Assembly (NCBI GenBank): GCA_902475855.1
Contig: CABSBF010000009.1
Span: 1-55,948, forward strand
Source of the DNA: an uncultured Eubacteriales bacterium
Lineage (GTDB): Bacteria > Bacillota > Clostridia > Oscillospirales > Oscillospiraceae
Reading direction: 5' to 3'
Length of the DNA stretch: 55,948 nt
The translations under genes were made by a program, and so were the position numbers. This document shows, one piece after another, positions 8,082-17,271 of this stretch. Within the stretch, counting starts at the first letter, position 1, and every line of letters begins with the position of its first letter. The notes under the pieces were generated by a model. The model was not told the DNA's origin and ran no database searches. It saw nothing but the letters and a program-made list of their open reading frames with translations.

Positions 8082-9767
8082 TTAGCCGACGCCAAAGGAA
8101 AGCTGCGTGCTGACCTCGGCGGTTTTCAGATCGACCGCGCAGACCGAATCGGGAGCGCAGGCGTATAGGTATCCGTTTTCAAAGAGGAAGGTCGTGCCGG
8201 AGTGGACAGCGATTTTCGGAAGACCAACCTCACGGATTTCGCCGTCCAGTGTCAGCAGATGGGCTGCGCCATTCAACGTGACCAGAGCGGCTTTCGCGCG
8301 TTCAGAACAGACAGCAAGAAAGTTGCCGCCGTCAAAGGAGCCAACGTTGAAGCTGCCGGAGAATGAAGCGCCGTCCAGCCTGCTCAGGAAAAGCCGTCCT
8401 TCCGAAGCATAGAGATTCAAAAGAAGGCTGCCGTCCGGAAGAAGAAAGTTCAGAGATTCCGCAAGACCATCCGGCTGTGAGGACGAGGGGGTTGCAGGAT
8501 CGGTCAGGTCAATGCTGAGCAGGGGCGTTTCGGAGTCCGGCAGAATGGTATAGCAGCGGCTGCCGCTGAAGTAGACCTTGCCGAGTGAGGAATCCGGCAG
8601 GAGCTCATCGGATTGCAGGATGGGCTGCATATTTTCACCGAGAATCCAAAGAAGATTCCGGTGCACCTTTTCACCGTCGAGACGGTTGCTCCAGCCATAG
8701 TTCTCATCTGTGAAGATCTGATAGTCGCTGCGGGATATGGTTGTTACCAAACGCAGGTTTGTGCCGTCGGTGTCCATGGCCTGCACATGCCCCTCAATGT
8801 TGTAGGAGTTCAGAAGCGTCAGAGACTCGCCGCAGGAGAGCTTTTTAATCTCTGTTACGACCGAGGTGGCATAATCCGTTACAGTATAGGGTTCTTCCGT
8901 GCGGGCGCTGCCCTCTGCGCTCAGGCTGACAGGACGGGCCAGATAGATTCCGCTTTCGGAGATTGCGGTGTAGAGGTTGCCATCCGTAAAGGCACAGACG
9001 TCGGTGCGCTTGCCGTCAGAAAGAGCGATGGAAGAGACCAGCGTGTAGGCGACATTGGCAGGCTTTTCGCAGAGGTAGATGCGGCTTTCCGGTATGGTAA
9101 CATCCGCGCCGTTATCGCGGACGGTGGGAAGCGTCAGATTCTCGCTGTCCAGGTGAAAGGTGTCCACGGAGATCAGATAGAGCATACCGCCATAAACAGC
9201 GGAATCCTGATAAACGCCGTCCTGCCCCAGATTGGCAAGCTGAACCGGTGCGGCGCGGTCGGAAATGTCATAGATCTTGGCGTAGCTGCGCGCGGAACTG
9301 GAAAGGCTGTTGTCCTCAAAGACTACTGACTGATTCGTCACAACGGCCAGACGGTTCCCCTCAACGTAGATTGCACTGGAATACTCATAGGTGTTGCCCT
9401 CGTCCGCTTTTTCTGTGGCAAAGTTTGTGGTGGAGAGCAAGGTGATGCTGCTGCCCTGAGCAGAGAGAATCATAAAGCTGGAGTTGCTCAGTACATATAG
9501 GTAGCCGTCGCGATAAACGGCGCTGTTGGTCTGCTCCAGGAATTCTACATTGGAGGGTTCAGCCGAGCGAAGAACTGTGCAGTCTTCCTGCGGTACGATC
9601 TCGGCAAGGGAATCGGCGATCTTCTGCGTACTTCCGGCAGGAACGGGGGCAGGAAGCGAAGACGGAGAGAGATCGGGCAAACCCGCGACTTCCTTCGCCC
9701 CGCATCCGCTGAACACGGCCAGCAGCAGCGCGGCAAACAAAGCCAAAGCAGGTACTTTTTTAAGCAT
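8082..9767 (-). CDS. Secreted beta-propeller lipoprotein
   Basis: A 561-residue lipoprotein. The signal peptide (MLKKVPALALFAALLLAVFSGC) ends in lipobox FSGC. The mature protein has repeated blades such as DGYLYVLSNSSFMILS, GGMLYLISVDTFHL and DGNLYTAISESGIYLA, characteristic of the beta-propeller family PF09826 found in Clostridia and archaea. Function is unknown; an extracellular binding scaffold is likely. Start 9767 is chosen because the promoter at 9832-9860 lies inside the longer frame and GGAG is 10 bases upstream of this ATG. Confidence 0.82.
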   Translation of the reverse strand: MLKKVPALALFAALLLAVFSGCGAKEVAGLPDLSPSSLPAPVPAGSTQKIADSLAEIVPQEDCTVLRSAEPSNVEFLEQTNSAVYRDGYLYVLSNSSFMILSAQGSSITLLSTTNFATEKADEGNTYEYSSAIYVEGNRLAVVTNQSVVFEDNSLSSSARSYAKIYDISDRAAPVQLANLGQDGVYQDSAVYGGMLYLISVDTFHLDSENLTLPTVRDNGADVTIPESRIYLCEKPANVAYTLVSSIALSDGKRTDVCAFTDGNLYTAISESGIYLARPVSLSAEGSARTEEPYTVTDYATSVVTEIKKLSCGESLTLLNSYNIEGHVQAMDTDGTNLRLVTTISRSDYQIFTDENYGWSNRLDGEKVHRNLLWILGENMQPILQSDELLPDSSLGKVYFSGSRCYTILPDSETPLLSIDLTDPATPSSSQPDGLAESLNFLLPDGSLLLNLYASEGRLFLSRLDGASFSGSFNVGSFDGGNFLAVCSERAKAALVTLNGAAHLLTLDGEIREVGLPKIAVHSGTTFLFENGYLYACAPDSVCAVDLKTAEVSTQLSFGVG

Positions 9768-9831
9768 TTTGGGATGACTCCATTCTGTGAATATTGCTGT
9801 CATGGGCCGCTGTGCGAACCCAATCGCAGAT

Positions 9832-9860
9832 AATATAGTCCTTTTTCTCGATTTTGTCAA
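9832..9860 (-). promoter_or_regulatory. Strong sigma-A promoter of the beta-propeller gene
   Basis: On the minus strand, TTGACA (9855-9860) and TATATT (9832-9837) with a 17-base spacer. The -35 is a full consensus match. Transcription should start near 9825. Confidence 0.75.
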
Positions 9861-9900
9861 GGCAGCGCCGCCGGGATGCGGAGCATTTCAAGGATCGCAC

Positions 9901-9929
9901 TTGCCAGAAAGATGAAAATCGAATATAAT
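9901..9929 (+). promoter_or_regulatory. Strong sigma-A promoter of the flavoprotein pair
   Basis: TTGCCA (9901-9906) and a consensus TATAAT (9924-9929), spacer 17. It lies 31 bases before the flavoprotein start and fixes that start at 9960. Confidence 0.78.
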
Positions 9930-9959
9930 ACCGGATATAGAAAGCAATGGAGGCGGAGT

Positions 9960-11174
9960 ATGAGAGTGATCGTTATCGGCGGCGGCGCATCCGGCCTTAT
10001 GGCAGCGCTGACGGTGTCCGAACGGCCGGATGCAAGGGTCGTTCTTCTGGAGCGCCAGGCAAGGGTCGGCCGCAAGCTGCTCGCTACGGGCAACGGCCGG
10101 TGTAATTTAACCAACCGGAATCTTACACCTGAGAACTACCACGGAGAAAACGCCGGATTCTGTGAATATGCGCTTTCACGCTTCGGTTCAGAGCAAACGC
10201 TTGCATACTTCCGCGCGCTTGGACTTCTGACGGTGTCGGAAGCCTCCGGGCGGGTCTATCCCGTCAGTGACAGTGCCAACAGCGTTGTGGACGTACTGCG
10301 TCTGGCGCTTATGCAGAGAAAAAACGTTGAGCTGCGCACGGGCTGCGAGGTGCAGTCACTGCGGAAGAAAAAAGGAAAATTTGAGCTTGTTCTTCCGGAG
10401 GAATCTCTGACGGGAGATTGCGTGATCGTCTGCGCCGGCGGATGCGCAGGCGGAAAGCTGGGCGGGACAGAACTGGGGTATCGCCTGCTGGAGAGTGTGG
10501 GGCATCATCGCACGCGTCTCTGTCCGGCGCTGGTGCAGCTTCGCACGGATACGACCTTTGTTCGTGCGCTCAAAGGGGTGCGCTGCAATGCAGCGGTCAC
10601 ATACCATTCCGCGGGGGCAGTGGAAAAGCGCTTTGGAGAGGTGCAGTTTACGGAGTACGGCGTCAGCGGCCCGGCTGTTTTCGAACTGTCACGTACCGTT
10701 TCGGTGAATCCTGCACCGGGGACGCTGCTTCTTGATCTTCTGCCGGAGTGTTCCGTGGAGGAGCTGCTTTCACTTTTGCGAAGCAGATGCGAAACGATGC
10801 CGGAGTGGAAGGCGGAGGAGCTGCTGACCGGCATTCTTCACAACCGGCTGGGAAAGACCGTTCTGCGGAGCTGCGGTGTCGCCTATGAAACAGATTGCTC
10901 CCGCCTGTCCGATGAGGTTCTTCGAGCGGTCTGCCGTACAGTCAAGTGTTTTACGCTTGAAGTGAAAGGAACTATGGGAATGGACGGCGCACAGGTCACG
11001 GCCGGAGGAATCAGCACATCCGAGTTCCGTGCGGATACGATGGAAAGCCGCATCTGCCGCGGACTGTACGCGGCAGGTGAGGTTTTGGATATTGACGGCG
11101 ACTGCGGTGGCTATAATCTGCAGTGGGCTTGGTCGTCCGGCAGACTGGCCGGGGAATTGAGAGGGCTGGAATGA
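9960..11174 (+). CDS. HI0933/YhiN-family flavoprotein (NAD(P)/FAD-dependent oxidoreductase)
   Basis: A 404-residue protein with an N-terminal dinucleotide-binding motif (VIVIGGGASGLMAAL) followed by the family signature LATGNGRCNLTN and a C-terminal AAGEVLDIDGDCGGYNLQWAWSSG FAD motif. The family includes BaiN-like and YhiN-like oxidoreductases; bile-acid or other reductase activity cannot be assigned. GGAGG lies 6 bases before ATG 9960. The stop overlaps the next flavoprotein start by 4 bases (ATGA). Confidence 0.88.
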   Translation: MRVIVIGGGASGLMAALTVSERPDARVVLLERQARVGRKLLATGNGRCNLTNRNLTPENYHGENAGFCEYALSRFGSEQTLAYFRALGLLTVSEASGRVYPVSDSANSVVDVLRLALMQRKNVELRTGCEVQSLRKKKGKFELVLPEESLTGDCVIVCAGGCAGGKLGGTELGYRLLESVGHHRTRLCPALVQLRTDTTFVRALKGVRCNAAVTYHSAGAVEKRFGEVQFTEYGVSGPAVFELSRTVSVNPAPGTLLLDLLPECSVEELLSLLRSRCETMPEWKAEELLTGILHNRLGKTVLRSCGVAYETDCSRLSDEVLRAVCRTVKCFTLEVKGTMGMDGAQVTAGGISTSEFRADTMESRICRGLYAAGEVLDIDGDCGGYNLQWAWSSGRLAGELRGLE

Positions 11175-12754
11175 TTCGAATCAGAGATATTATCCTGCCG
11201 CAGACGCATGACGAGCATGCGCTGCGCTATCACGCAGCGCAGTGCCTGAAGGTGCAGTCCTCGGACATTGCAACACTGAAAATCTTCCGGCGCTCACTCG
11301 ATGCACGAAAGAAGCCGGAGCTGCGCTGGGTTTATACCGTCGATGTGACGCTCCATGGTGGCGAGAGCGCAGTTCTGCGCCGCTGCCGCAACTCAAAGAT
11401 TACGCGCGAGGAGCCGTACCGTTATCGCATTCCCCACGCGAAGAGCGAAAAGCAGCCGGTGGTTGTCGGCTTCGGCCCGGCGGGGATGTTTGCGGCACTG
11501 GTGCTCGCACTAGCGGGACTGCGTCCCATTGTTCTTGAACGCGGGGAGCCCGCGCCGGAGCGCCGGAAAAAGGTGGAGGCTTTCTGGAACGGTGGTAAGC
11601 TCGACCCGGAGTCGAACGTTCAGTTTGGAGAAGGCGGCGCCGGAACGTTTTCCGACGGGAAACTGAACACAGGCACGAAGAACGAGCGCGGCCGGTGGGT
11701 TTTGGAGCAGTTTGTCCGCGCCGGTGCGCAGGAAGACATCCTATATGATGCAAAGCCCCACGTCGGGACGGATGTCCTGTTTGAGGTTGTACAGAAGCTG
11801 CGGCAGCGTATCGAGTCACTGGGTGGCGAGGTGCGCTTCGGCGCAAAGCTGACCGGGCTTCGTACCGATGCGGGCAGGCTCACCGGCGCAGTCTATTGCC
11901 AAAACGGAGAGGATATCCTGCTGTCCTGTGATGCGCTGGTTCTTGCCGTTGGGCACAGCGCACGCGACACATTTCACTGGCTCTCGGAAATGGGCATTCC
12001 GATGGAGCCGAAGGCCTTTTCCATGGGAGCGCGCATTGAGCATCCGCAGAACGAAATTGACCTTGCACAGTACGGAAAACCACGTGGGACGGCACTCCCA
12101 CCCGCGGATTACAAGCTTTCCTGCCATCTTCCGGATGGAAGCTCGGCCTATACATTCTGCATGTGTCCCGGCGGGCAGGTGGTTGCGGCGGCCTCGCAGA
12201 CCGGAGGCATCGTGACAAACGGCATGAGCCTTGCGGCACGGAATGGGGAAAATGCCAACGCCGCACTGCTTGTTACAATTCATCCGGAAGATTTTCCTTA
12301 TTCGGGTGTCCTGGGCGGGATGTTCTGGCAGGAGGAGATTGAACGGCGCGCCTTTGAGATGGCAGGGAAGTGCTACCGCGCACCGGCGCAGACAGTCGGA
12401 GACTTCCTTGCTCACCGGCCAACACAGACTTTAGGAGAAGTTGCACCGACCTATCGTCCCGGCGTGACACTCTGCGATCTGCATGAGCTTCTTCCGGAAA
12501 AACTCACACACACGATGGAACAGGCAATCGTCCAGCTCGACGGTGCGCTTTCCGGTTTTGCAGATCCGCAGGCACTTTTGACAGCCCCGGAAACGCGAAG
12601 CTCCTCTCCTGTGCGCATTCTGCGCGGCGAGGATCGACAGAGTGCGCTGCGCGGGCTCTTCCCCTGCGGCGAGGGCGCGGGCTATGCCGGCGGGATTCTC
12701 TCCGCAGCGGTGGACGGAATGCTCTGTGCGGAAGCAGTGCTGCGGCAGAATTGA
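11171..12754 (+). CDS. COG2509-type FAD-dependent dehydrogenase
   Basis: A 527-residue flavoprotein. The first ~90 residues are a small alpha/beta domain typical of this family; then VVVGFGPAGMFAALVLA (FAD Rossmann), NVQFGEGGAGTFSDGKLNTGTK and the C-terminal GEGAGYAGGILSAAVDGM complete the signature. These proteins are uncharacterised dehydrogenases common in Firmicutes. It is translationally coupled with the upstream HI0933-type gene. Confidence 0.87.
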   Translation: MIRIRDIILPQTHDEHALRYHAAQCLKVQSSDIATLKIFRRSLDARKKPELRWVYTVDVTLHGGESAVLRRCRNSKITREEPYRYRIPHAKSEKQPVVVGFGPAGMFAALVLALAGLRPIVLERGEPAPERRKKVEAFWNGGKLDPESNVQFGEGGAGTFSDGKLNTGTKNERGRWVLEQFVRAGAQEDILYDAKPHVGTDVLFEVVQKLRQRIESLGGEVRFGAKLTGLRTDAGRLTGAVYCQNGEDILLSCDALVLAVGHSARDTFHWLSEMGIPMEPKAFSMGARIEHPQNEIDLAQYGKPRGTALPPADYKLSCHLPDGSSAYTFCMCPGGQVVAAASQTGGIVTNGMSLAARNGENANAALLVTIHPEDFPYSGVLGGMFWQEEIERRAFEMAGKCYRAPAQTVGDFLAHRPTQTLGEVAPTYRPGVTLCDLHELLPEKLTHTMEQAIVQLDGALSGFADPQALLTAPETRSSSPVRILRGEDRQSALRGLFPCGEGAGYAGGILSAAVDGMLCAEAVLRQN

Positions 12755-12806
12755 CATTTTTTTATTTTTGTTAGAATTTAACATATAAATCGAATGGGAG
12801 GTCACC

Positions 12807-13910
12807 ATGTTGGAACAGAATCCGATTACTCCAGAAATGCCGGAAAATCCGCAGAGACAGTTTGCGCCGTCTCAGTATAGTCCCGGACAGGCTTATCCGC
12901 AGCCGTTTCTTTCACCGGAGGAACAGCAGCGGCGGGAGCAGACAAAATATGTCAGCGGTGTCCGTCGCAGAACCAATAAGGTAACTGCGTTTGTATTTAT
13001 TTATATTGCCATTTTGACTGCTGCAGTGGTTTTCGGCGGAATCGGCGTTGTTGTGTATACGCTGCTTATGAAGCCGGAACTCCTCAACCGTGATATAGAG
13101 GAGCTGACAAGCATCCTTGTCGAATGCTTCACTACGACCGGTGTTGGCTACCTTCTGGGACTCCCTGGCATCTATCTGATGATTTTTCTCTGGAAGAAAA
13201 AGACGTTTTTCAAAAATGTCCTCTATGCCTCCAACAAAAAGATGCGGCCGGGCGTGCTCTTGCTTCTGATTTCCCTACTGTTCACGGCGCAGGCGGCAAC
13301 CGATCTGTTTTCCAAGGGCGTTGATTGGCTGCTCCATTTTGCGGGCGCTTCCGCGACCTCTGCAATTCAGGAGCTTCAGGGAACGACCTCCGTTACAATG
13401 CTTCTGTATGTCTGCATTGGCGCACCTTTCATCGAGGAGGTGCTCTTCCGCGGCGCGGTGATGCGTTCGTTCCAGACCTTTGGGCGGCGCTTTGCCATCA
13501 TTGCCTCGGCGGTACTGTTTGCGCTGATCCACGGAAATCTGGTGCAGACACCCTTTGCCTTCCTTGCAGGACTGGTTCTTGGGTATGCTGCGATGGAATA
13601 CGGTATCTGGTGGAGTATTTTGCTGCACTTTTTCAACAACGCTATTGTTGCGGAGGGCCTGATGTGGCTGCTTGGCAAGCTGCCGGAGAATACTGCGGTG
13701 CTGGTTTCTGATCTTCTGATCTATGGCATTGCCGCAGTGGGAATTGTGATGTGCGTAGTGCTGCGCAGGAAAATCTCCGACAGCCTTCCCGAGGGGAGAA
13801 TCCGCAAGGGAACGCTCAAGGGCTTTTTCACCTCGCCGGTGCTGATCGTGATGATTGCCTATGCCGCTTTCAACGCATTGCTGCTCATTCTGATGTCAAT
13901 AGTCGTCTGA
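12807..13910 (+). CDS. CPBP-family intramembrane metalloprotease
   Basis: A 367-residue protein with a Pro/Gln-rich cytosolic N-terminus (about 50 residues), then eight or so membrane helices. The CPBP (Abi/Rce1-like) motifs are present: EEVLFRGAVMRSF (glutamate pair and Arg), FALIHGN (His) and FFNNAI (Asn). Members cut prenylated or membrane peptides, sometimes in bacteriocin immunity. GGGAGG lies ahead of the ATG. A possible promoter overlaps the previous stop codon (TTGACA at 12751, TAGAAT at 12772) but with a short 15-base spacer. A good terminator follows. Confidence 0.86.
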   Translation: MLEQNPITPEMPENPQRQFAPSQYSPGQAYPQPFLSPEEQQRREQTKYVSGVRRRTNKVTAFVFIYIAILTAAVVFGGIGVVVYTLLMKPELLNRDIEELTSILVECFTTTGVGYLLGLPGIYLMIFLWKKKTFFKNVLYASNKKMRPGVLLLLISLLFTAQAATDLFSKGVDWLLHFAGASATSAIQELQGTTSVTMLLYVCIGAPFIEEVLFRGAVMRSFQTFGRRFAIIASAVLFALIHGNLVQTPFAFLAGLVLGYAAMEYGIWWSILLHFFNNAIVAEGLMWLLGKLPENTAVLVSDLLIYGIAAVGIVMCVVLRRKISDSLPEGRIRKGTLKGFFTSPVLIVMIAYAAFNALLLILMSIVV

Positions 13911-13938
13911 ATAATCTATAATTGAATTAAGCCTGTGA

Positions 13939-13971
13939 TGTGCCGCGTGAATCCGCGGCACACCATTTTTT
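13939..13971 (+). terminator. Factor-independent terminator after the CPBP gene
   Basis: A 9-bp perfect stem (13939-13947 with 13954-13962), a 6-base loop, and a T6 run at 13966-13971. Confidence 0.85.
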
Positions 13972-13990
13972 GAAAATGGGAATTCCGGCA

Positions 13991-14019
13991 TTGCTTCTGC
14001 GCGGGTTCTGGTGTAATAT
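13991..14019 (+). promoter_or_regulatory. Promoter of the recD2-comF-mreB run
   Basis: TTGCTT (13991-13996) and TAATAT (14014-14019) with a 17-base spacer, 52 bases before the small membrane-protein gene. No other terminator lies before mreB, so it probably serves the whole run. Confidence 0.6.
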
Positions 14020-14071
14020 ATTATTGGTACATATCCCTATTTGCCGGCATACCATGGCATGAGGTGATTCT

Positions 14072-14413
14072 ATGATGATACTGATTGCAGCGCTGGCGGT
14101 GTGCGGTGTTTTTCTGATCGCGTGGGCGATATTTGAAGCGCTTTTGATGCCACTGCCGGAGCGGGATACCTGTATGCTTGTCTATCTGCACGGGGATGTG
14201 GCGCAGGTGCAGCAGTGCATCCGAGCCTGCCGCTGGCTGCGCGAGCGGCGCGGTGTCCGCGGACAGATGCTGTTTGTGGATCGCGGACTGACGCCGGAGG
14301 GACGGCAGTCCGCCGTGCGGATGATGAGCGAAGAGCCGTCGCTGTTTCTTTGCGCCGACGGGGAAGAATATACGATATTGGAGAAGTGGAAGCGTGGAGC
14401 AGGAACTGATTAG
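14072..14413 (+). CDS. Small membrane protein of unknown function
   Basis: A 113-residue protein: one N-terminal membrane helix (residues about 2-27) and a cytosolic part with a Cys-containing LVYLHGDVAQVQQCIRAC segment and MLFVDRGLTPEG. No family recognised. GAGGTGA precedes the ATG. It overlaps the recD2 start by 20 bases, so it is probably translated with it. Confidence 0.7.
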   Translation: MMILIAALAVCGVFLIAWAIFEALLMPLPERDTCMLVYLHGDVAQVQQCIRACRWLRERRGVRGQMLFVDRGLTPEGRQSAVRMMSEEPSLFLCADGEEYTILEKWKRGAGTD

Positions 14414-16592
14414 CGGTACGGTCGCTGCGGTGGTATTTCAAAATCAGGAAAACGGATATGCCGTCCTCAAGCTCGACAGCGAAGAGGGCGGCGTCATCAC
14501 GGTCGTAGGAACCATTCCTGCGCCTGTGGCAGGCGAACGCCTGATCGTGACAGGAAAATGGAGCACCCATACGACCTATGGGCGGCAGTTTGAGGCGGAA
14601 TTTCTGGAACGGCTTCTCCCGGACAGCCGGGAGGAGATTCTTGCTTATCTCTCTTCCCGCGCGGTGCGTGGCATCGGTCCGAAAACTGCGGAAAAAATCG
14701 TTGCGGCATTCGGAGAGAACAGCCTGAAGATTCTGGAGAGAGCACCGGAACGTCTGACTGAAATCTCAGGAATTTCCATGAAAAAAGCTCTGGAAATGGG
14801 AGCATCATTTCGCCGGCAGGTGGGCGTGCGTCAACTGATCGAGTTTCTTTCTGTGTATCATATTCCGGCAGAGATCGCGGTGCAGCTCTACCGAGCCTAT
14901 GGCGAGCAGGCGATGGAGCTGGTGCATGAAAACCCCTATCTGCTGACACAGCCGCAGTTCGGCGCCGGGTTTTCTTCAGCCGATGCTCTGGCGCTGGAGT
15001 TGGGCTTCGATGGAGATGATCCGCGGCGCGTCGAGTCCGGAGTCCTTTTTGAATTACGGCACAATCTCGGCAACGGCCACAGCTTTCTGCCAAAGGACAA
15101 GTTGACTGCGGCGACTGCTGCGCTGTTGGAGCTGCCTGGTGAGACGGTCGATGAGGCGATGGACCGGCTCGATGCACTTGGCCGGATCGAACTTGATGAG
15201 ATCGCCGGCTTGAAGGCGGTGTATCTCCCGGAGTATTACGAAGCGGAAACCTATATCACGCACCGCATTTTGCAGATGACTTCGGAATGCCCTGCACCGA
15301 ATGCCGGTGTTTCCGTGCAGGAGATTGAAGAATGCAATGGTATCCACTATGCCAAAAAACAGCGCGAAGCAATCGAGACGGCAGCAGGGGAGCGTGTGAT
15401 GATCCTCACGGGAGGTCCCGGTACCGGTAAAACGACGACGCTGGCCGGAATCCTGACGCTCTTTGACCGGCTGCATCTGGATACGCTTCTTGCCGCGCCG
15501 ACGGGACGTGCTGCCAAGCGGCTGTCTGAACTGACAGGAAGAGAGGCTTCCACCATTCATCGCCTGCTTGAAGCGCAGGTGTCGCCGGAAACCGGCGAGA
15601 TGGTATTTCTCCATGATGAGGACGAACCATTAAAATGTGATGCATTGATCGTGGACGAGATGTCCATGGTGGATGTGCTTCTGATGCACAGTCTGCTTCT
15701 GGCATTGCCGGAGAGTGCAAAACTGATTCTGGTTGGCGATCCCGATCAGCTCCCCAGCGTGGGCGCTGGGCGCCTGTTTTCCGACCTCATTACGAGCGAA
15801 GCAGTGAGGACGATCTGCCTGACCGAGATCTTCCGGCAGGCGCAGGAAAGCTTGATCGTGATGAATGCTCATGCGGTCAACCGCGGTGAGCTGCCGGTTC
15901 TGACGGTCAAAGATCGCGATTTCTTCTTTATGAAGCGCAGGTCGCCGGAGACGGTCGTGCAGACCATTGCGGAGCTCTGTGCCAGACGTCTGCCGCAGAA
16001 TATGGGCATCCGTCCGGAAGATATTCAGGTAATCAGTCCGACACGCAAGGGGGAAACGGGAACCGTCAATCTCAACCGCGTTTTACAGGCGGCGCTGAAT
16101 CCGCCGCAGAAGGGAAAGAACGAAAAATATTGCGGTGAAATTTGCTTCCGCGAGGGCGATCGGGTGATGCAAATTCGCAACAACTATGATATACTATGGA
16201 AAAAGCAGGGCGGTGGCAGCGGAACCGGTATTTTTAACGGTGACATTGGAACGATTCTGCGGATTGACCCCGCAGAAGATCAGATTGTTATCCGATTTGA
16301 CGACCGCGAAGCGGTGTACGATTCAGATATGCTGCCGGAACTGGAGCTTGCCTATGCCATCACCGCGCATAAGAGTCAGGGCAGCGAATACAAGTCCGTC
16401 ATCTTCGCTGTGTTCGGCGGTGCGCCCATGCTTCTGACTCGCGGCGTCCTGTACACTGCAATCACACGTGCGCGGGAAATGCTGATTCTGGTCGGAAATG
16501 AGGAGGTTGTGGCGCAGATGACCTATAATAACCGTCGTGACAAGCGCTACAGCGGCCTTCGCTTCCGGCTGATGCAGGGTAGTGCGCAATGA
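14394..16592 (+). CDS. recD2: RecD2-type ATP-dependent 5'-3' DNA helicase
   Basis: A 732-residue helicase. The N-terminal OB-like and helix-hairpin-helix region (VRGIGPKTAEKIVAAFG) is typical of the RecD2 branch, which works without RecBC. Walker A (GGPGTGKTTT) lies near residue 340, Walker B (LIVDEMSMVD) follows, then GDPDQLPSVGAG and the C-terminal AYAITAHKSQGSEY helicase motif. It unwinds DNA in repair and replication-stress responses. Start is GTG at 14394. The comF start overlaps its stop by 4 bases. Confidence 0.93.
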   Translation: MEQELISGTVAAVVFQNQENGYAVLKLDSEEGGVITVVGTIPAPVAGERLIVTGKWSTHTTYGRQFEAEFLERLLPDSREEILAYLSSRAVRGIGPKTAEKIVAAFGENSLKILERAPERLTEISGISMKKALEMGASFRRQVGVRQLIEFLSVYHIPAEIAVQLYRAYGEQAMELVHENPYLLTQPQFGAGFSSADALALELGFDGDDPRRVESGVLFELRHNLGNGHSFLPKDKLTAATAALLELPGETVDEAMDRLDALGRIELDEIAGLKAVYLPEYYEAETYITHRILQMTSECPAPNAGVSVQEIEECNGIHYAKKQREAIETAAGERVMILTGGPGTGKTTTLAGILTLFDRLHLDTLLAAPTGRAAKRLSELTGREASTIHRLLEAQVSPETGEMVFLHDEDEPLKCDALIVDEMSMVDVLLMHSLLLALPESAKLILVGDPDQLPSVGAGRLFSDLITSEAVRTICLTEIFRQAQESLIVMNAHAVNRGELPVLTVKDRDFFFMKRRSPETVVQTIAELCARRLPQNMGIRPEDIQVISPTRKGETGTVNLNRVLQAALNPPQKGKNEKYCGEICFREGDRVMQIRNNYDILWKKQGGGSGTGIFNGDIGTILRIDPAEDQIVIRFDDREAVYDSDMLPELELAYAITAHKSQGSEYKSVIFAVFGGAPMLLTRGVLYTAITRAREMLILVGNEEVVAQMTYNNRRDKRYSGLRFRLMQGSAQ

Positions 16593-17263
16593 AGCTGCTG
16601 ACATGGCTGCTTGATCTGGTCTATCCGCCGAAGTGCGTATTCTGCGGAAAGCTCCTGTCGCAGAGCGAGACCGACCTTTGCGGCCGGTGCAGACGGGATC
16701 TTCCGCGTGCAGAGCGTGTGATCGAACGCGGTGAGTTTTTCACGGGATGCACCTGTGTGTACTATTATGAGGAAGAAGTGCGGCAGTCCATGCTGCGCTA
16801 CAAATTTCGTTCCATGCGCCAGTATGCAGATGCATACGGACGGCTGCTTGCCATGCGCCTGCTGCCGGAACGTGAGCGGTATGATCTTTTGACATGGGTG
16901 CCGATCAGCGCCCGGCGGCGCAGGCAGCGCGGATATGATCAGGCTGAGCTTTTGGCCAGGCGGGTAGCTGAGGAACTGGGGCTGCCCTGCGAATCTACTC
17001 TGCAAAAGTTTCGGCACACACCGGCACAGTCCGGACAGGCCGGCGCTGCCGCAAGAAGGGCAAATGTGCTGGGAGTTTACCGAGTGCTCCAGCCGGAACG
17101 TGTGAAAGAAAAGCGCATCCTGCTCATCGACGATGTGATTACTACGGGTGCGACGCTTACGGAATGCAGCAAAATGCTGCGGCTTGCAGGCGCGGGAGAA
17201 ATCTCCTGCGCAGCGCTGGCGGCGGCCAGAAAACCGGATGAAGCCGGGAAGAAAAAAGAGTAG
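16589..17263 (+). CDS. comF: ComF-family phosphoribosyltransferase-like protein
   Basis: A 224-residue protein. Residues about 10-35 hold a four-Cys zinc site (PPKCVFCGKLL ... DLCGRCRRDL). The C-terminal half has the phosphoribosyltransferase signature (ILLIDDVITTGATLTEC). ComF proteins act in DNA uptake or processing during competence; the enzymatic role is unclear. It overlaps recD2 by 4 bases and precedes mreB by 8 bases. Confidence 0.88.
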   Translation: MKLLTWLLDLVYPPKCVFCGKLLSQSETDLCGRCRRDLPRAERVIERGEFFTGCTCVYYYEEEVRQSMLRYKFRSMRQYADAYGRLLAMRLLPERERYDLLTWVPISARRRRQRGYDQAELLARRVAEELGLPCESTLQKFRHTPAQSGQAGAAARRANVLGVYRVLQPERVKEKRILLIDDVITTGATLTECSKMLRLAGAGEISCAALAAARKPDEAGKKKE

Positions 17264-17271
17264 GTGACGTT

